Shown here: positions 41,777 through 50,729 of the stretch, piece by piece
Layout of the letters: each line of letters opens with the position of its first letter
Numbering within the stretch: the stretch's first letter is position 1
Assembly (NCBI GenBank): GCA_023259675.1
Contig: JALRGT010000018.1
Span: forward strand, 1-50,754
Length of the DNA: 50,754 nt
Direction of reading: 5' to 3'
Origin: Flavobacterium sp.
GTDB taxonomy: Bacteria; Bacteroidota; Bacteroidia; Flavobacteriales; Flavobacteriaceae
Notes under the pieces: generated by a model
Databases searched by the model: none
Told to the model about the DNA's origin: nothing
The model's input: the letters and a program-made list of their open reading frames with translations, nothing else
Translations under genes and position numbers: made by a program

Positions 41777-43444
41777 TTAATTTCTTGGGGATTTCCTTTT
41801 GTCAGATTTTGGACCAACTCTTGACATTGCACATCTAAATCCAATATAGTCTGTTGCCATATCTTGCGGGAAATACCTTCTTTGAGCCGGATCTAACCAA
41901 TAGGCTCTATCTCTCCAAGAACCTCCTTTATAAACCCTTACTTCATCATTTATCAATGTGGTTCTTTTACTGGACTTATCATATTTTCGAACCATTTTAC
42001 CTAAACTATCCGTTGAAACGTTATGTATAGGCGAATTATACATAATCATTTCCTCTTTCTGTTTTTCGGTATCATCCTCAGAAGATCCAAAATCGTAATA
42101 TTTAGAAGACTGCTTATCTCCGTCTCTATAATTAATATTATCACTTTTGTCAAAATTCTGTCTTAAATAAGTCTCTTGTTCATCAACCGGAACTTGAGCA
42201 AGTTGCCCAGGAAAGCTTCTAACAATAACTTTACCGTTACTTAGCGTATCTCTTGACATATTTTCTAAAGTAACAATTTCAGCTTTCCCGTCTTTTCCAA
42301 TCTTATTCTTAGTATATTGGTTTCCTCTGAAATAATTAAAATCATTAGCTTCATTGTCAATAATAGGTCGATAAACATCGGCAACCCATTCGGCTACATT
42401 ACCAGCCATGTCATATAAACCAAAATCATTAGCCGGATATTTTTTTACTTCATTTGTTATATCAGCACCATCATCAGACCAACCTGCGATTCCACCGTAA
42501 TCTCCATTCCCTTGTTTGAAATTTGCCAATTGATCTCCTCTTGTTTGTCTTTTTCCCGAACGTGTATAACTACCAGACCAAGGGTATTTCTTTTGCCCTT
42601 TGTAAATATTATATTCTCTTTGTCCAACATCTGCTGCAGCCGCATATTCCCATTCTGCTTCTGTAGGCAATCTGTATTCCGGTAAAAGTATTCCTGAAGA
42701 ACGTTGTGCATATACATTTTTAGCTTCAACTACTTTTCCGTCCTTTCCTGCTTTTGGTTTTTTTCCTTTAGCCAAAACAATCTCTTCATTACCGCCATAA
42801 GTTTGCGTAGGTGCAATCAAATAGGTTTCGGTACTGAATGAACTTTCAGCTGTAACATCATTGGATTTTGCATTTTTCTTTACATATCCATTTTTTTCCA
42901 AAATAGCCTCGTTTACACGATCCGTTCTCCACTTACTAAATTCTACAGCCTGAATCCAATTAACACCAACAACTGGATAATTTGCATAAGCAGGATGTCT
43001 CAAATAATTATTGGTCATCGTCTCATTATAACCTAATCTATTTCTCCACACTAAAGTATCTGGAGAAGCTCCTTCATAAATGTGCTTGTAATTTTCTTCC
43101 GTCGGAGGAAAAACACTTTTCAACCAATCCAAATATTCTAAATACATAAAATTGGTAACTTCCGTTTCGTCCATATAAAAAGACTGCACGTGTTGTTGGG
43201 TAGGTGTATTATTCCAATCATGCATTACATCATCTTGAACTTTACCCATGGTAAACGTACCGCCTTCTACAAACACCAAACCTGGTCCAGCCACTTGTTT
43301 TTTAGCTGCATTTGATTTGTCTACATTCCATCCCGTTGCTCTTGAAGCACTTTTTGAACTTGATTTTTTACTACAACTAGTAAAACCCGCTATCATTATG
43401 ACGGATAGCATCAATGTAAAGGTCTTTAATTTATTAACTTTCAT
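41777..43444 (-). CDS. gldJ: Gliding-motility lipoprotein GldJ
   Basis: GldJ is an outer-membrane-associated lipoprotein needed for gliding and for the type IX secretion system in Flavobacterium. The 555-residue protein has a lipobox (GFTSC, Cys24) and a formylglycine-generating-enzyme-like fold: VEGGTFTMG, DETEVTNFMYLEYLDW, YPVVGVNWIQAVEFS, RLPTEAEWEYAA, DMAGNVAEWV and VYKGGSWRDRAYWLDPAQR. FGE-type catalytic cysteines are not evident, as expected for a structural role. It is divergent from porV with a 520-base gap. Confidence 0.93.
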   Translation of the reverse strand: MKVNKLKTFTLMLSVIMIAGFTSCSKKSSSKSASRATGWNVDKSNAAKKQVAGPGLVFVEGGTFTMGKVQDDVMHDWNNTPTQQHVQSFYMDETEVTNFMYLEYLDWLKSVFPPTEENYKHIYEGASPDTLVWRNRLGYNETMTNNYLRHPAYANYPVVGVNWIQAVEFSKWRTDRVNEAILEKNGYVKKNAKSNDVTAESSFSTETYLIAPTQTYGGNEEIVLAKGKKPKAGKDGKVVEAKNVYAQRSSGILLPEYRLPTEAEWEYAAAADVGQREYNIYKGQKKYPWSGSYTRSGKRQTRGDQLANFKQGNGDYGGIAGWSDDGADITNEVKKYPANDFGLYDMAGNVAEWVADVYRPIIDNEANDFNYFRGNQYTKNKIGKDGKAEIVTLENMSRDTLSNGKVIVRSFPGQLAQVPVDEQETYLRQNFDKSDNINYRDGDKQSSKYYDFGSSEDDTEKQKEEMIMYNSPIHNVSTDSLGKMVRKYDKSSKRTTLINDEVRVYKGGSWRDRAYWLDPAQRRYFPQDMATDYIGFRCAMSRVGPKSDKRKSPRN

Positions 43445-43911
43445 ACTCTTTTATGGTAAAAATTTAGGTGCCGCAATATAATAATTAACCCCCAACCTAC
43501 AATACTCCTTTTTAAATTATTTACTACTACCTATTAATAAAAATAAATATAGTCAATAAACGCAAATTTAAACTATTTATTATTTACTTTAAATTTTTCA
43601 CCAATACCTCTATGATAATCCTTTTCAATCTTAACAAAAAAACAACAATAAACCCTTACTATTTTTATAAAGCAACTACCTTCTAACTATAACAAACAAA
43701 TTCTCAATTAAAAAAATAAAATACAAACAATAATAGCCTAAATTTAATGTTATTAGTATTTGAATTAGTAACTTTATTCTCAACTCTATTATAAAATCGA
43801 AAACTATAAATGAAAAACCAGCATTAATTCATCACCATTCAATTAACCATAATACTCTAAGTCCAAAAAAAAATAAAAACATTATACAAAAAATTGAAAG
43901 ATTTGAAAAAC
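43445..43911. other. AT-rich gap between gldJ and porV, where porU is expected
   Basis: No open frame or RNA is seen in this very AT-rich stretch. In Flavobacterium johnsoniae the long porU gene lies between gldJ and porV; here only this gap and a porV promoter are present. Confidence 0.6.
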
Positions 43912-43941
43912 TTGCAATCATTCAATAAAATCTTATATTTG
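43912..43941 (+). promoter_or_regulatory. Promoter of porV
   Basis: TTG (43912-43914), a 19-base spacer and TATATTTG (43934-43941) match the consensus and lie 23 bases before the start codon. Confidence 0.75.
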
Positions 43942-43964
43942 TTTAACGAATATCCGTATTTAAC

Positions 43965-45137
43965 ATGAAAAAAATTATTTTATATACAATCTGTCTGCTT
44001 ACAATTCAAATATCTAAAGCCCAAGACAGAGTTATCACCACAGCGGTTCCTTTTCTATTAGTATCCGCAGACGCCAGAGCGGCAGGAATGGCAGACATTG
44101 GCGTTGCCACATCCTCAGATGCATTTTCACAACAATGGAATCCTGCGAAATATGCATTTTCAGTTGACAAACAAGGTTTTTCTATAAGTTACACTCCTTA
44201 TTTAACAGGCTTAGCCAATGATATTTCATTAGGACAAGTGACTTACTACAATAAAATCAGCGAACGAAGTGCCTTTGCGGGTAGTCTTCGCTATTTTGGT
44301 TTTGGAGACATCGAATTAAGAAAAACAGGAGAACCAGACGAACCAATACAAACAGTTTCTCCAAATGAATTAGCTTTAGACGGATCTTATTCTTTAAAAT
44401 TAAGCGAAAAATTCTCCATGGCCGTAGCCGGTAGATACATTCGTTCTAATCTAAAAGTGGCTGACGGAAATAATGACGCCTCTTCCGCAAACTCATTTGC
44501 TGTTGATGTTGCCGGATTTTATCAATCAGAAGAAATAGCGTACAGTACGTTTAACGGACGATGGAGAGCTGGCTTTAACGTTCAAAACTTGGGACCCAAA
44601 ATAAGCTATGACAATGATGAAATTAGCACCAATTTCTTGCCAGCAAATTTAAAACTAGGAACAGGATTCGATTTTATTTTAGATACCGACAATAAAATTG
44701 CCCTAAATCTGGAATTCAATAAATTATTAGTCCCAACCCCTGAATATGGCATTGATTTAAATGGGGATAATGTTATTGACAATGAAGACAATACTATTGC
44801 CACCGATAATTATCGCTCCATAGGCTGGGTTTCTGGTGTATTTAAATCATTGGGCGACGCCCCAGACGGTTTCAGCGAAGAACTAAAAGAAGTTACCTAT
44901 GCCCTTGGCGCCGAATATTCTTATCAAGATGCATTTGCCATGCGTTTGGGTTATTTTCATGAAAACCCTATGAAAGGAGCTAGAAAATACTTTTCGATGG
45001 GCGCTGGCTTCAAATATAACGTAGTGAAAATCGATATTTCCTATTTGTTCTCTGCTTCAAAAGTTCCAAATCCTTTAGAAAACACCCTTAGATTTTCACT
45101 AACTTTTAATTTTGGCGACAAATACGAAGTGTATTAG
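43965..45137 (+). CDS. porV: Type IX secretion system outer-membrane protein PorV
   Basis: PorV is a 14-stranded barrel that shuttles secreted cargo from the SprA translocon to the attachment complex with PorU. The 390-residue protein has a signal peptide (ending SKAQ), then TAVPFLLVSADARAAGMADIG and SQQWNPAKYAF, which are diagnostic for the PorV/LptO family, and ends in a barrel strand (LRFSLTFNFGDKYEVY). It has its own promoter instead of being read from porU, and a terminator closes the gene. Confidence 0.93.
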   Translation: MKKIILYTICLLTIQISKAQDRVITTAVPFLLVSADARAAGMADIGVATSSDAFSQQWNPAKYAFSVDKQGFSISYTPYLTGLANDISLGQVTYYNKISERSAFAGSLRYFGFGDIELRKTGEPDEPIQTVSPNELALDGSYSLKLSEKFSMAVAGRYIRSNLKVADGNNDASSANSFAVDVAGFYQSEEIAYSTFNGRWRAGFNVQNLGPKISYDNDEISTNFLPANLKLGTGFDFILDTDNKIALNLEFNKLLVPTPEYGIDLNGDNVIDNEDNTIATDNYRSIGWVSGVFKSLGDAPDGFSEELKEVTYALGAEYSYQDAFAMRLGYFHENPMKGARKYFSMGAGFKYNVVKIDISYLFSASKVPNPLENTLRFSLTFNFGDKYEVY

Positions 45138-45163
45138 ACTAAGTTCGTTTTCATAACAGACAT

Positions 45164-45203
45164 AAATCCAAATTTATCTTTACTATAAATTTGGATTTTT
45201 TTT
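45164..45203 (+). terminator. Terminator between porV and cdd
   Basis: A perfect 14-bp stem (45164-45177 with 45185-45198) is followed by a run of eight T residues counting the stem end. Confidence 0.8.
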
Positions 45204-45214
45204 ACCCTAAAATC

Positions 45215-45706
45215 ATGAAAAAGATTTCCATTACTTCACAATTTACCGTTTATGATTCCCTAGAGGAATTACCAATTGAAACACTTAATCTTTTTGAACA
45301 GGCCATTGCAACTAGAAAAAAAGCTTATGCACCTTATTCCAAATTTCGTGTGGGCGCAGCCATCCTTTTGGACAATGGAAAAATCATATTGGGTTCAAAC
45401 CAAGAAAACGCAGCCTATCCTTCTGGACTTTGCGCAGAGCGAGTTGCCATTTTTCAAGCCAGCACTTTATATCCTGAAGCAAAAATTTTGAAATTAGTTA
45501 TTTCTGCGGCTTCAGACACTCACACTACGACTTCTCCAATTCCACCATGCGGTGCTTGCCGACAATCGATAGCTGAATATGAAATAAAACAAAAAAGTCC
45601 AATCCAAATCTTTTTCGCTGGTGAAACCGGTGAAGTATATAAATCTGACACCATAAAAAACCTTCTCCCATTATTATTTAACAAAAACCTTTTGGAAAAA
45701 GACTAA
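45215..45706 (+). CDS. cdd: Cytidine deaminase
   Basis: Cdd deaminates cytidine and deoxycytidine to uridines for pyrimidine salvage. The zinc and catalytic residues are in C73-A-E75 (SGLCAERVA) and PPC112GAC115RQ. The start at 45215 (MKKISITSQF) gives 163 residues; the frame extends to 45191, but those codons lie in the porV terminator. The order porV-cdd-pdhA is, as I recall, shared with other flavobacteria. Confidence 0.93.
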   Translation: MKKISITSQFTVYDSLEELPIETLNLFEQAIATRKKAYAPYSKFRVGAAILLDNGKIILGSNQENAAYPSGLCAERVAIFQASTLYPEAKILKLVISAASDTHTTTSPIPPCGACRQSIAEYEIKQKSPIQIFFAGETGEVYKSDTIKNLLPLLFNKNLLEKD

Positions 45707-45745
45707 AAATAAGCTTTATAATTTTAGTGCTAAGTTGGAATGTTC

Positions 45746-45753
45746 TATTTTTG
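45746..45753 (+). promoter_or_regulatory. -7-like element (TATTTTTG) upstream of pdhA
   Basis: TATTTTTG fits TAnnTTTG, with only a TTA at the right distance upstream. It is the most likely start of the pdhA-E2 transcript. Confidence 0.45.
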
Positions 45754-45841
45754 CAACTCGCAAATTTGTGAAAGAAACCTATTTTGCGTCATCGGTACTA
45801 ATTGATAAAACAATAAAAACTTTAGCAAAAGAACAATTGAA

Positions 45842-46840
45842 ATGAAAGAAGTTACAAAAGAAGTATATTTAAAGTGGTATGAGGACATGCTCCTTTGGAG
45901 AAAGTTTGAAGACAAACTTGCAGCATTATACATACAACAAAAAATTAGAGGATTTCTACATTTATACAATGGTCAAGAAGCTGTGCTTGCAGGTGCCCTA
46001 CACGCTATGGACTTGACAAAAGACAAAATGATTACTGCCTACAGAAATCACGTTCAACCAATAGGAATGGGAGTTGATCCAAGACGTATCATGGCTGAAC
46101 TTATGGGTAAAGTTACCGGAACATCAAAAGGAATGGGTGGATCTATGCATATTTTCTCAAAAGAACACCGTTTTTATGGAGGTCACGGAATTGTCGGAGG
46201 TCAAATTCCTGTAGGTGCTGGTTTAGCTTTTGCCGATAAATATTTTGAAACCGGTGGAGTAACCATGACTTATTTTGGTGATGGTGCTGCCCGTCAAGGT
46301 TCATTACACGAAGCTTTCAACATGGCGATGTTATGGAAATTACCTGTTGTATTTATTGTAGAGAACAATGGATATGCAATGGGAACTTCAGTTGAAAGAA
46401 CAGCTAACCATACTGATATTTGGAAACTAGGTTTAGGATATGAAATGCCTTGTGGACCAGTTGACGGAATGAATCCTGTAAAAGTTGCCGAAGCAATGAC
46501 GGAAGCAATTGAAAGAGCCCGTCGTGGAGACGGACCAACTTTCCTTGAAATGAAAACTTACCGTTACAGAGGACATTCTATGTCTGATGCGCAATTGTAC
46601 CGTTCTAAAGAAGAAATTGAAGAGTATAAAAAAATCGATCCTATTACTCAAGTTTTAGATGTAATAAAAGATCAAAAATATGCTACAACTGAAGAAATTG
46701 AAGTAATCGACCAAAGAGTAAAAGACTTAGTTGAAGAATGCGTAAAATTTGCTGAAGAATCACCATACCCAGAAATTCAACAATTATACGACGTAGTATA
46801 CGAACAAGAAAATTATCCATTTATACCTCATAAATTATAA
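45842..46840 (+). CDS. pdhA: Pyruvate dehydrogenase E1 component, alpha subunit
   Basis: E1-alpha binds thiamine diphosphate and, with E1-beta, decarboxylates pyruvate and acetylates the E2 lipoyl arm. The 332-residue protein has the thiamine-diphosphate motif GDGAARQGSLHEAFNMA (146-162) ending in ENNGYAMGT, and the conserved YRYRGHSMSD loop. The E2 gene begins 6 bases after its stop. No E1-beta gene is adjacent, so it must be elsewhere. Confidence 0.95.
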   Translation: MKEVTKEVYLKWYEDMLLWRKFEDKLAALYIQQKIRGFLHLYNGQEAVLAGALHAMDLTKDKMITAYRNHVQPIGMGVDPRRIMAELMGKVTGTSKGMGGSMHIFSKEHRFYGGHGIVGGQIPVGAGLAFADKYFETGGVTMTYFGDGAARQGSLHEAFNMAMLWKLPVVFIVENNGYAMGTSVERTANHTDIWKLGLGYEMPCGPVDGMNPVKVAEAMTEAIERARRGDGPTFLEMKTYRYRGHSMSDAQLYRSKEEIEEYKKIDPITQVLDVIKDQKYATTEEIEVIDQRVKDLVEECVKFAEESPYPEIQQLYDVVYEQENYPFIPHKL

Positions 46841-46846
46841 TAAATT

Positions 46847-48472
46847 ATGGCTATTAAAGTAACAATGCCTCGTTTGAGCGATACAATGACTGAAGGAACA
46901 GTGGCTTCTTGGCTTAAAAAAGTAGGTGATAAAGTGAATGAAGGAGATATCCTTGCTGAAATTGAAACCGACAAAGCTACTATGGAATTTGAATCTTTCA
47001 ATGAAGGAACACTTTTACATATTGGAATTCCAGAAGGAGAAACAGCTCCTGTTGATTCTTTATTGGCAATTATAGGAAAAGAAGGAGAAGATATTTCTAC
47101 TTTATTATCTGGAGATGCCCCTGCTGCAGCTCCAACAGAAGCAGTACCTGCAGTTGCGGTTGAAACAAAAAAAGAAGCAGCACCTGTAGCAGCAACAACA
47201 TTACCAAAAGGAGTTGTAGTAGTAACTATGCCTCGTTTAAGTGATACCATGACGGAAGGTACAGTAGCAACTTGGTTGAAAAAAGTAGGTGATTCTGTAG
47301 CTGAAGGAGATATTCTTGCTGAAATTGAAACAGATAAAGCAACCATGGAATTCGAGTCTTTCAATGAAGGTACATTATTGTATATAGGAATCCAGGAAGG
47401 AAGTACTGCTCCAGTAGATAGTCTTTTAGCTATTATTGGACCTGCAGGAACTGATATTTCTGGAATTGCAGAAAACTACACCGTTGGTGGCGCTCCTCAG
47501 ACTGCAACTCCTGACGAAGAAAAAGCAGCTCCTGCAACCAATGCAGCAGCACCTGTTGCTCAAGAAGCACCAGCAGACGGTCAACGTATTTTGGCTTCTC
47601 CATTAGCTAAAAAAATTGCCAGCGATAAAGGAATTCAATTAACTCAAGTTAAAGGTTCTGGAGAAAATGGACGTATCGTAAAAAGTGATATCGAAAACTT
47701 CTCTCCTGCTGCTGCGCCACAAACTGCTGCGCCGGCACCTGCAAAAGCTGAAGCTGCGGCTGCACCAAAATTATTTGTTCCTGCTGGAGAAGTGGTAACA
47801 GAGGAAATCAAAAATTCGCAAATGCGTAAAATCATCGCGAAACGTTTGGCGGAATCATTATTCACTGCACCTCATTACAACTTAGTTATTGAAGTAACTA
47901 TGGATGATGCAATGAAATCGAGAGCAACTATCAATAGTGTACCAGATACAAAAGTATCTTTCAACGATATGGTAATTAAAGCTTGTGCTTTAGCCTTGAA
48001 AAAACATCCAAAAATAAATTCTCAGTGGAAAGAAGAGTCAATCATTATTAATCACCACGTAAATATTGGTGTTGCTGTAGCGGTTGAAGACGGATTGGTA
48101 GTTCCAGTATTGAAATTCACTGACGCAATGAGTTTATCTCAAATTGGCGCAAGTGTAAGAGACCTTGCTGGAAGAGCTAAAAACAAAAAGTTAGGACCAC
48201 AAGAAATGGAAGGAAGTACTTTTACTGTTTCTAACCTTGGAATGTTTGGCATTACTGAATTTAACTCTATCATTAACCAACCGAACTCAGCTATTCTTTC
48301 AGTAGGAGCTATCGTTGAGAAACCAGTGGTTAAAAACGGACAAATCGTTGTAGGAAACACGATGATGTTATCTCTTGCTTGCGACCACCGTACTATAGAT
48401 GGAGCAACTGGAGCTCAGTTCTTACAAACATTAAAACAATACATTGAAAACCCAGTGACTATGCTTGCATAA
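46847..48472 (+). CDS. pdhC: Pyruvate dehydrogenase E2 (dihydrolipoamide acetyltransferase) with two lipoyl domains
   Basis: The 541-residue core enzyme has two lipoyl domains with lysines K43 and K164, both in ETDKAT. Ala/Pro/Glu-rich linkers follow, then a peripheral-subunit-binding domain (ILASPLAKKIASDKGI then VKGSGENGRIVKSD), and the acetyltransferase domain with catalytic H514 and D518 (DHRTIDGA). The two lipoyl domains are close copies, which explains a long spurious antisense frame over the first 500 bases. It follows pdhA by 6 bases. Confidence 0.95.
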   Translation: MAIKVTMPRLSDTMTEGTVASWLKKVGDKVNEGDILAEIETDKATMEFESFNEGTLLHIGIPEGETAPVDSLLAIIGKEGEDISTLLSGDAPAAAPTEAVPAVAVETKKEAAPVAATTLPKGVVVVTMPRLSDTMTEGTVATWLKKVGDSVAEGDILAEIETDKATMEFESFNEGTLLYIGIQEGSTAPVDSLLAIIGPAGTDISGIAENYTVGGAPQTATPDEEKAAPATNAAAPVAQEAPADGQRILASPLAKKIASDKGIQLTQVKGSGENGRIVKSDIENFSPAAAPQTAAPAPAKAEAAAAPKLFVPAGEVVTEEIKNSQMRKIIAKRLAESLFTAPHYNLVIEVTMDDAMKSRATINSVPDTKVSFNDMVIKACALALKKHPKINSQWKEESIIINHHVNIGVAVAVEDGLVVPVLKFTDAMSLSQIGASVRDLAGRAKNKKLGPQEMEGSTFTVSNLGMFGITEFNSIINQPNSAILSVGAIVEKPVVKNGQIVVGNTMMLSLACDHRTIDGATGAQFLQTLKQYIENPVTMLA

Positions 48473-48493
48473 TTACTGATTTTGTATAAAACT

Positions 48494-48525
48494 AAAATCC
48501 CGTTTTGAATTCAAAACGGGATTTT
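48494..48525. terminator. Bidirectional terminator after the E2 gene
   Basis: A perfect 32-base palindrome (arms 48494-48509 and 48510-48525) has a GC-rich middle (CCCGTTTTG) and a T-run to the right, between two convergent genes. Confidence 0.88.
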
Positions 48526-48526
48526 T

Positions 48527-49771
48527 TTATGCTTTATTTTTTTCTTCTATCCACTTCGACATGTACTTTGTACTTTTTAAAGTATGATGCTGCAGCAATT
48601 CTCCCATAAAATTAGTTAGACGATGTTGGTCTAAATTGCTCATTAGCGAAACAATTCTAGATTTAAATTCATCCACAAACAATTCTTTCAAGTAACATTT
48701 TTCAATGATTTTAATTCCATTTATTTGAGCTTGCATCCAAACATTTTGGTCTTGGTACAATTGCACCGCTTTTGCTACAAATAATTCCGGAATATCTTCT
48801 ACAAAACCATTCCATTCTAAATCCCTATGCATTGATTCTGCTCCTATAGAAGTCGCAACACTTGGCGTTCCACATTGCATCGCTTCCAGTAATTTGCCTT
48901 TAATTCCAGCCCCAAAACGCAATGGAGCCAAAACTATCCGAGAATTTATCACCACTTCATTCGCATTCTCAGCGCGGCCTCGAATTAAAAAACCTTCTTT
49001 GATATTGTTTAATTGCAAGACTTTTTGAGAAGGATAAGCGCCATAAATATTCAAAACAGCTTCAGGTAATTGTTTTTTTATCAATGGCCAAATAGATTCT
49101 TTCAAATACTGAACGGCATTCCAATTCGGTTCGTGATAAAAATTACCAATAAAAATAAAATCGTTTCGTTCTTCAAATGAAGGTAATTCTGCTAAATCAA
49201 GAATTGTGTTTTTTTCTAACAAAAGTGGTAAATAATACAACAACCCTTTATCTATTCTGAAAGTAGACGTTAATAATTCGATTTCATATTCAGATATCAT
49301 TAATGACAAATCACAGCGCAAAATACTCGCAATTTCACGCTTCGCTACTTCTTCAACTAATAAATCTTGAATTTGAAATTCACGATTTTCCTTAAACGCT
49401 TTTTGTCTGGCCAGTCTCAAACAATGCAAATCTTCAGTATCCAATATTCGTAAAGCATCAGGACAATTTTCGGCAACACGCCAGCCAAACTGTTCCTCCA
49501 TCATAAATCGGTCAAATAAAACTACCAAAGGATTCAGCACTTTTATAAAGTCGTCAAAACTGGAATTATTTAAAGCGATAGTAACTTTTTCAACTCCAAA
49601 TTCACCCAAATCAACCATAAAATCACTATCCTGAGCTGGACTAGCAAAAATAATTCGATATCCCTGATCTTGGAATAAAGATATTAACTGCATCATTCTT
49701 CCTCCTGCCGCAGAAGAATTGGGTTCAGGCCACACAAAACCAATTATTAAGAGTGATTGTATCACATTCAT
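48527..49771 (-). CDS. Glycosyltransferase of the GT4-like (GT-B) fold
   Basis: The N-terminal Rossmann part (LLIIGFVWPEPNSSAAGGRMMQLI in parts) and the C-terminal donor-binding part (FIGNFYHEPNWNAVQYL, then RIVLAPLRFGAGIKGKLLEAM, GTPSVATSIGAESM) are typical of GT-B enzymes. The start at 49771 (MNVIQSLLIIGF) gives 414 residues; the frame extends to 49825 without family support. The FGAGIKGKLLEAM segment holds the usual glycine-rich loop and glutamate. Sugar and acceptor are unknown. Confidence 0.85.
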   Translation of the reverse strand: MNVIQSLLIIGFVWPEPNSSAAGGRMMQLISLFQDQGYRIIFASPAQDSDFMVDLGEFGVEKVTIALNNSSFDDFIKVLNPLVVLFDRFMMEEQFGWRVAENCPDALRILDTEDLHCLRLARQKAFKENREFQIQDLLVEEVAKREIASILRCDLSLMISEYEIELLTSTFRIDKGLLYYLPLLLEKNTILDLAELPSFEERNDFIFIGNFYHEPNWNAVQYLKESIWPLIKKQLPEAVLNIYGAYPSQKVLQLNNIKEGFLIRGRAENANEVVINSRIVLAPLRFGAGIKGKLLEAMQCGTPSVATSIGAESMHRDLEWNGFVEDIPELFVAKAVQLYQDQNVWMQAQINGIKIIEKCYLKELFVDEFKSRIVSLMSNLDQHRLTNFMGELLQHHTLKSTKYMSKWIEEKNKA

Positions 49772-49853
49772 ATCAACGTAAAATTTAAAACACAAAATAA
49801 TACTAAAATTATCGGAATTCGTCATGTTCTAATAAAAATCACTAAATAAACAG

Positions 49854-49861
49854 TAATTTTG
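49854..49861 (+). promoter_or_regulatory. -7-like element (TAATTTTG) upstream of miaE
   Basis: TAATTTTG fits TAnnTTTG and lies 17 bases before the start codon, implying a very short leader. No clear TTG is seen upstream. Confidence 0.4.
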
Positions 49862-49878
49862 CGTAAAATTATAATAAT

Positions 49879-50460
49879 ATGTTAGGATTAAAATTAGCCA
49901 CAGACCCGCGTTGGGTAAACATAGCAGAATCGAACATTGAAGAAATCTTGACAGACCATGCTTGGTGTGAACAAAAAGCAGCTTCTAATGCCATAAGTCT
50001 TATTACTCAAAACTCCGAGAAAGAAGAATTAGTTACTGCCTTAATGCTCATTGCTCAAGAAGAAATCGAACATTTTAAAATGGTTCATGACCTTATTAAA
50101 GAAAGAGGAATCACTTTTGGACGTGAACGTAAAGACAGCTACGTAAACGAACTTTTTAAATTCATGAAAAAAGACGGAAGTCGTAATGATGCATTATGCG
50201 AGAGATTGCTTTTTTCAGCCATGATTGAAGCCAGAAGTTGTGAACGTTTCAAAGTGCTTTCTGAAAACATAAAAGACCCTGAATTGGCTAAATTCTATCG
50301 TGATTTAATGATTAGCGAAGCGGGGCATTATACCACTTTTTTAGGTTTTGCTCGAAAATATGCAGACAATGTTGACGTCGACAAACGCTGGGCAGCATGG
50401 ATTGAATATGAAACTTCCATTATCGTGAATTACGGAAAACAAGAAACCATTCATGGATAA
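49879..50460 (+). CDS. miaE: tRNA-(ms2io6A)-hydroxylase-like diiron protein
   Basis: MiaE hydroxylates 2-methylthio-N6-isopentenyladenosine at position 37 of tRNAs in an oxygen-dependent reaction. The 193-residue ferritin-like four-helix protein has the diiron ligands E31, E62-x-x-H65 (EEIEHF), E117 (IEARSCERF) and E147-x-x-H150 (SEAGHY). The opening GLKLATDPRWV and DHAWCEQKAAS are characteristic of the family. It is divergent from the glycosyltransferase gene and has its own terminator. Confidence 0.92.
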   Translation: MLGLKLATDPRWVNIAESNIEEILTDHAWCEQKAASNAISLITQNSEKEELVTALMLIAQEEIEHFKMVHDLIKERGITFGRERKDSYVNELFKFMKKDGSRNDALCERLLFSAMIEARSCERFKVLSENIKDPELAKFYRDLMISEAGHYTTFLGFARKYADNVDVDKRWAAWIEYETSIIVNYGKQETIHG

Positions 50461-50463
50461 AAA

Positions 50464-50495
50464 AAAGAGCCAATTCTAAAACGAATTGGCTCTTT
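50464..50495 (+). terminator. Terminator after miaE
   Basis: A perfect 13-bp stem (50464-50476 with 50483-50495) with a 6-base loop begins 4 bases after the stop codon; the T-run is short. Confidence 0.7.
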
Positions 50496-50560
50496 ACATT
50501 TATGAATAGACACAATCCCGCAAAGTGAATAATTTGAAAAGTTAAGGTTTCGTTTTTTAC

Positions 50561-50729
50561 AATCTGAGTCTTTTTTCAAATATAAGAGTAAACTCAGATT
50601 AAAGGAAGGCAACGGATTGAACTTAGTGACACGTTTTGCTTCACTTCCACAAAAACAAAAAACCCCATCGTTAGAACGGGTTTAATAGAATCTGAAATAA
50701 ATTCAGATTAAAGAAAGGCGACGAACCGA
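50561..50729. repeat. Two diverged copies of a hairpin-plus-motif unit
   Basis: Copy 1 has the hairpin AATCTGAGT (50561-50569) with ACTCAGATT (50592-50600), then AAAGGAAGGCAACGG. Copy 2 has AATCTGAA (50689-50696) with TTCAGATT (50702-50709), then AAAGAAAGGCGACGAACC. The 26-base cores (50595-50620 and 50704-50729) agree at 21 positions, and all five differences are transitions. Function unknown. Confidence 0.5.
50657..50683 (-). terminator. Minus-strand terminator of a gene beyond the right edge
   Basis: On the minus strand AAACCC (50683-50678) pairs with GGGTTT (50665-50660), and the T-run continues to 50657. No minus-strand gene ends between it and the edge with confidence, so it probably serves a transcript from outside the window. 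Confidence 0.5.

Noticed and set aside
46828..47364. 178-residue minus-strand open frame over the E2 gene
   Set aside because: It is antisense to the two repeated lipoyl domains, and its own internal repetition mirrors theirs; no start signal or family support.
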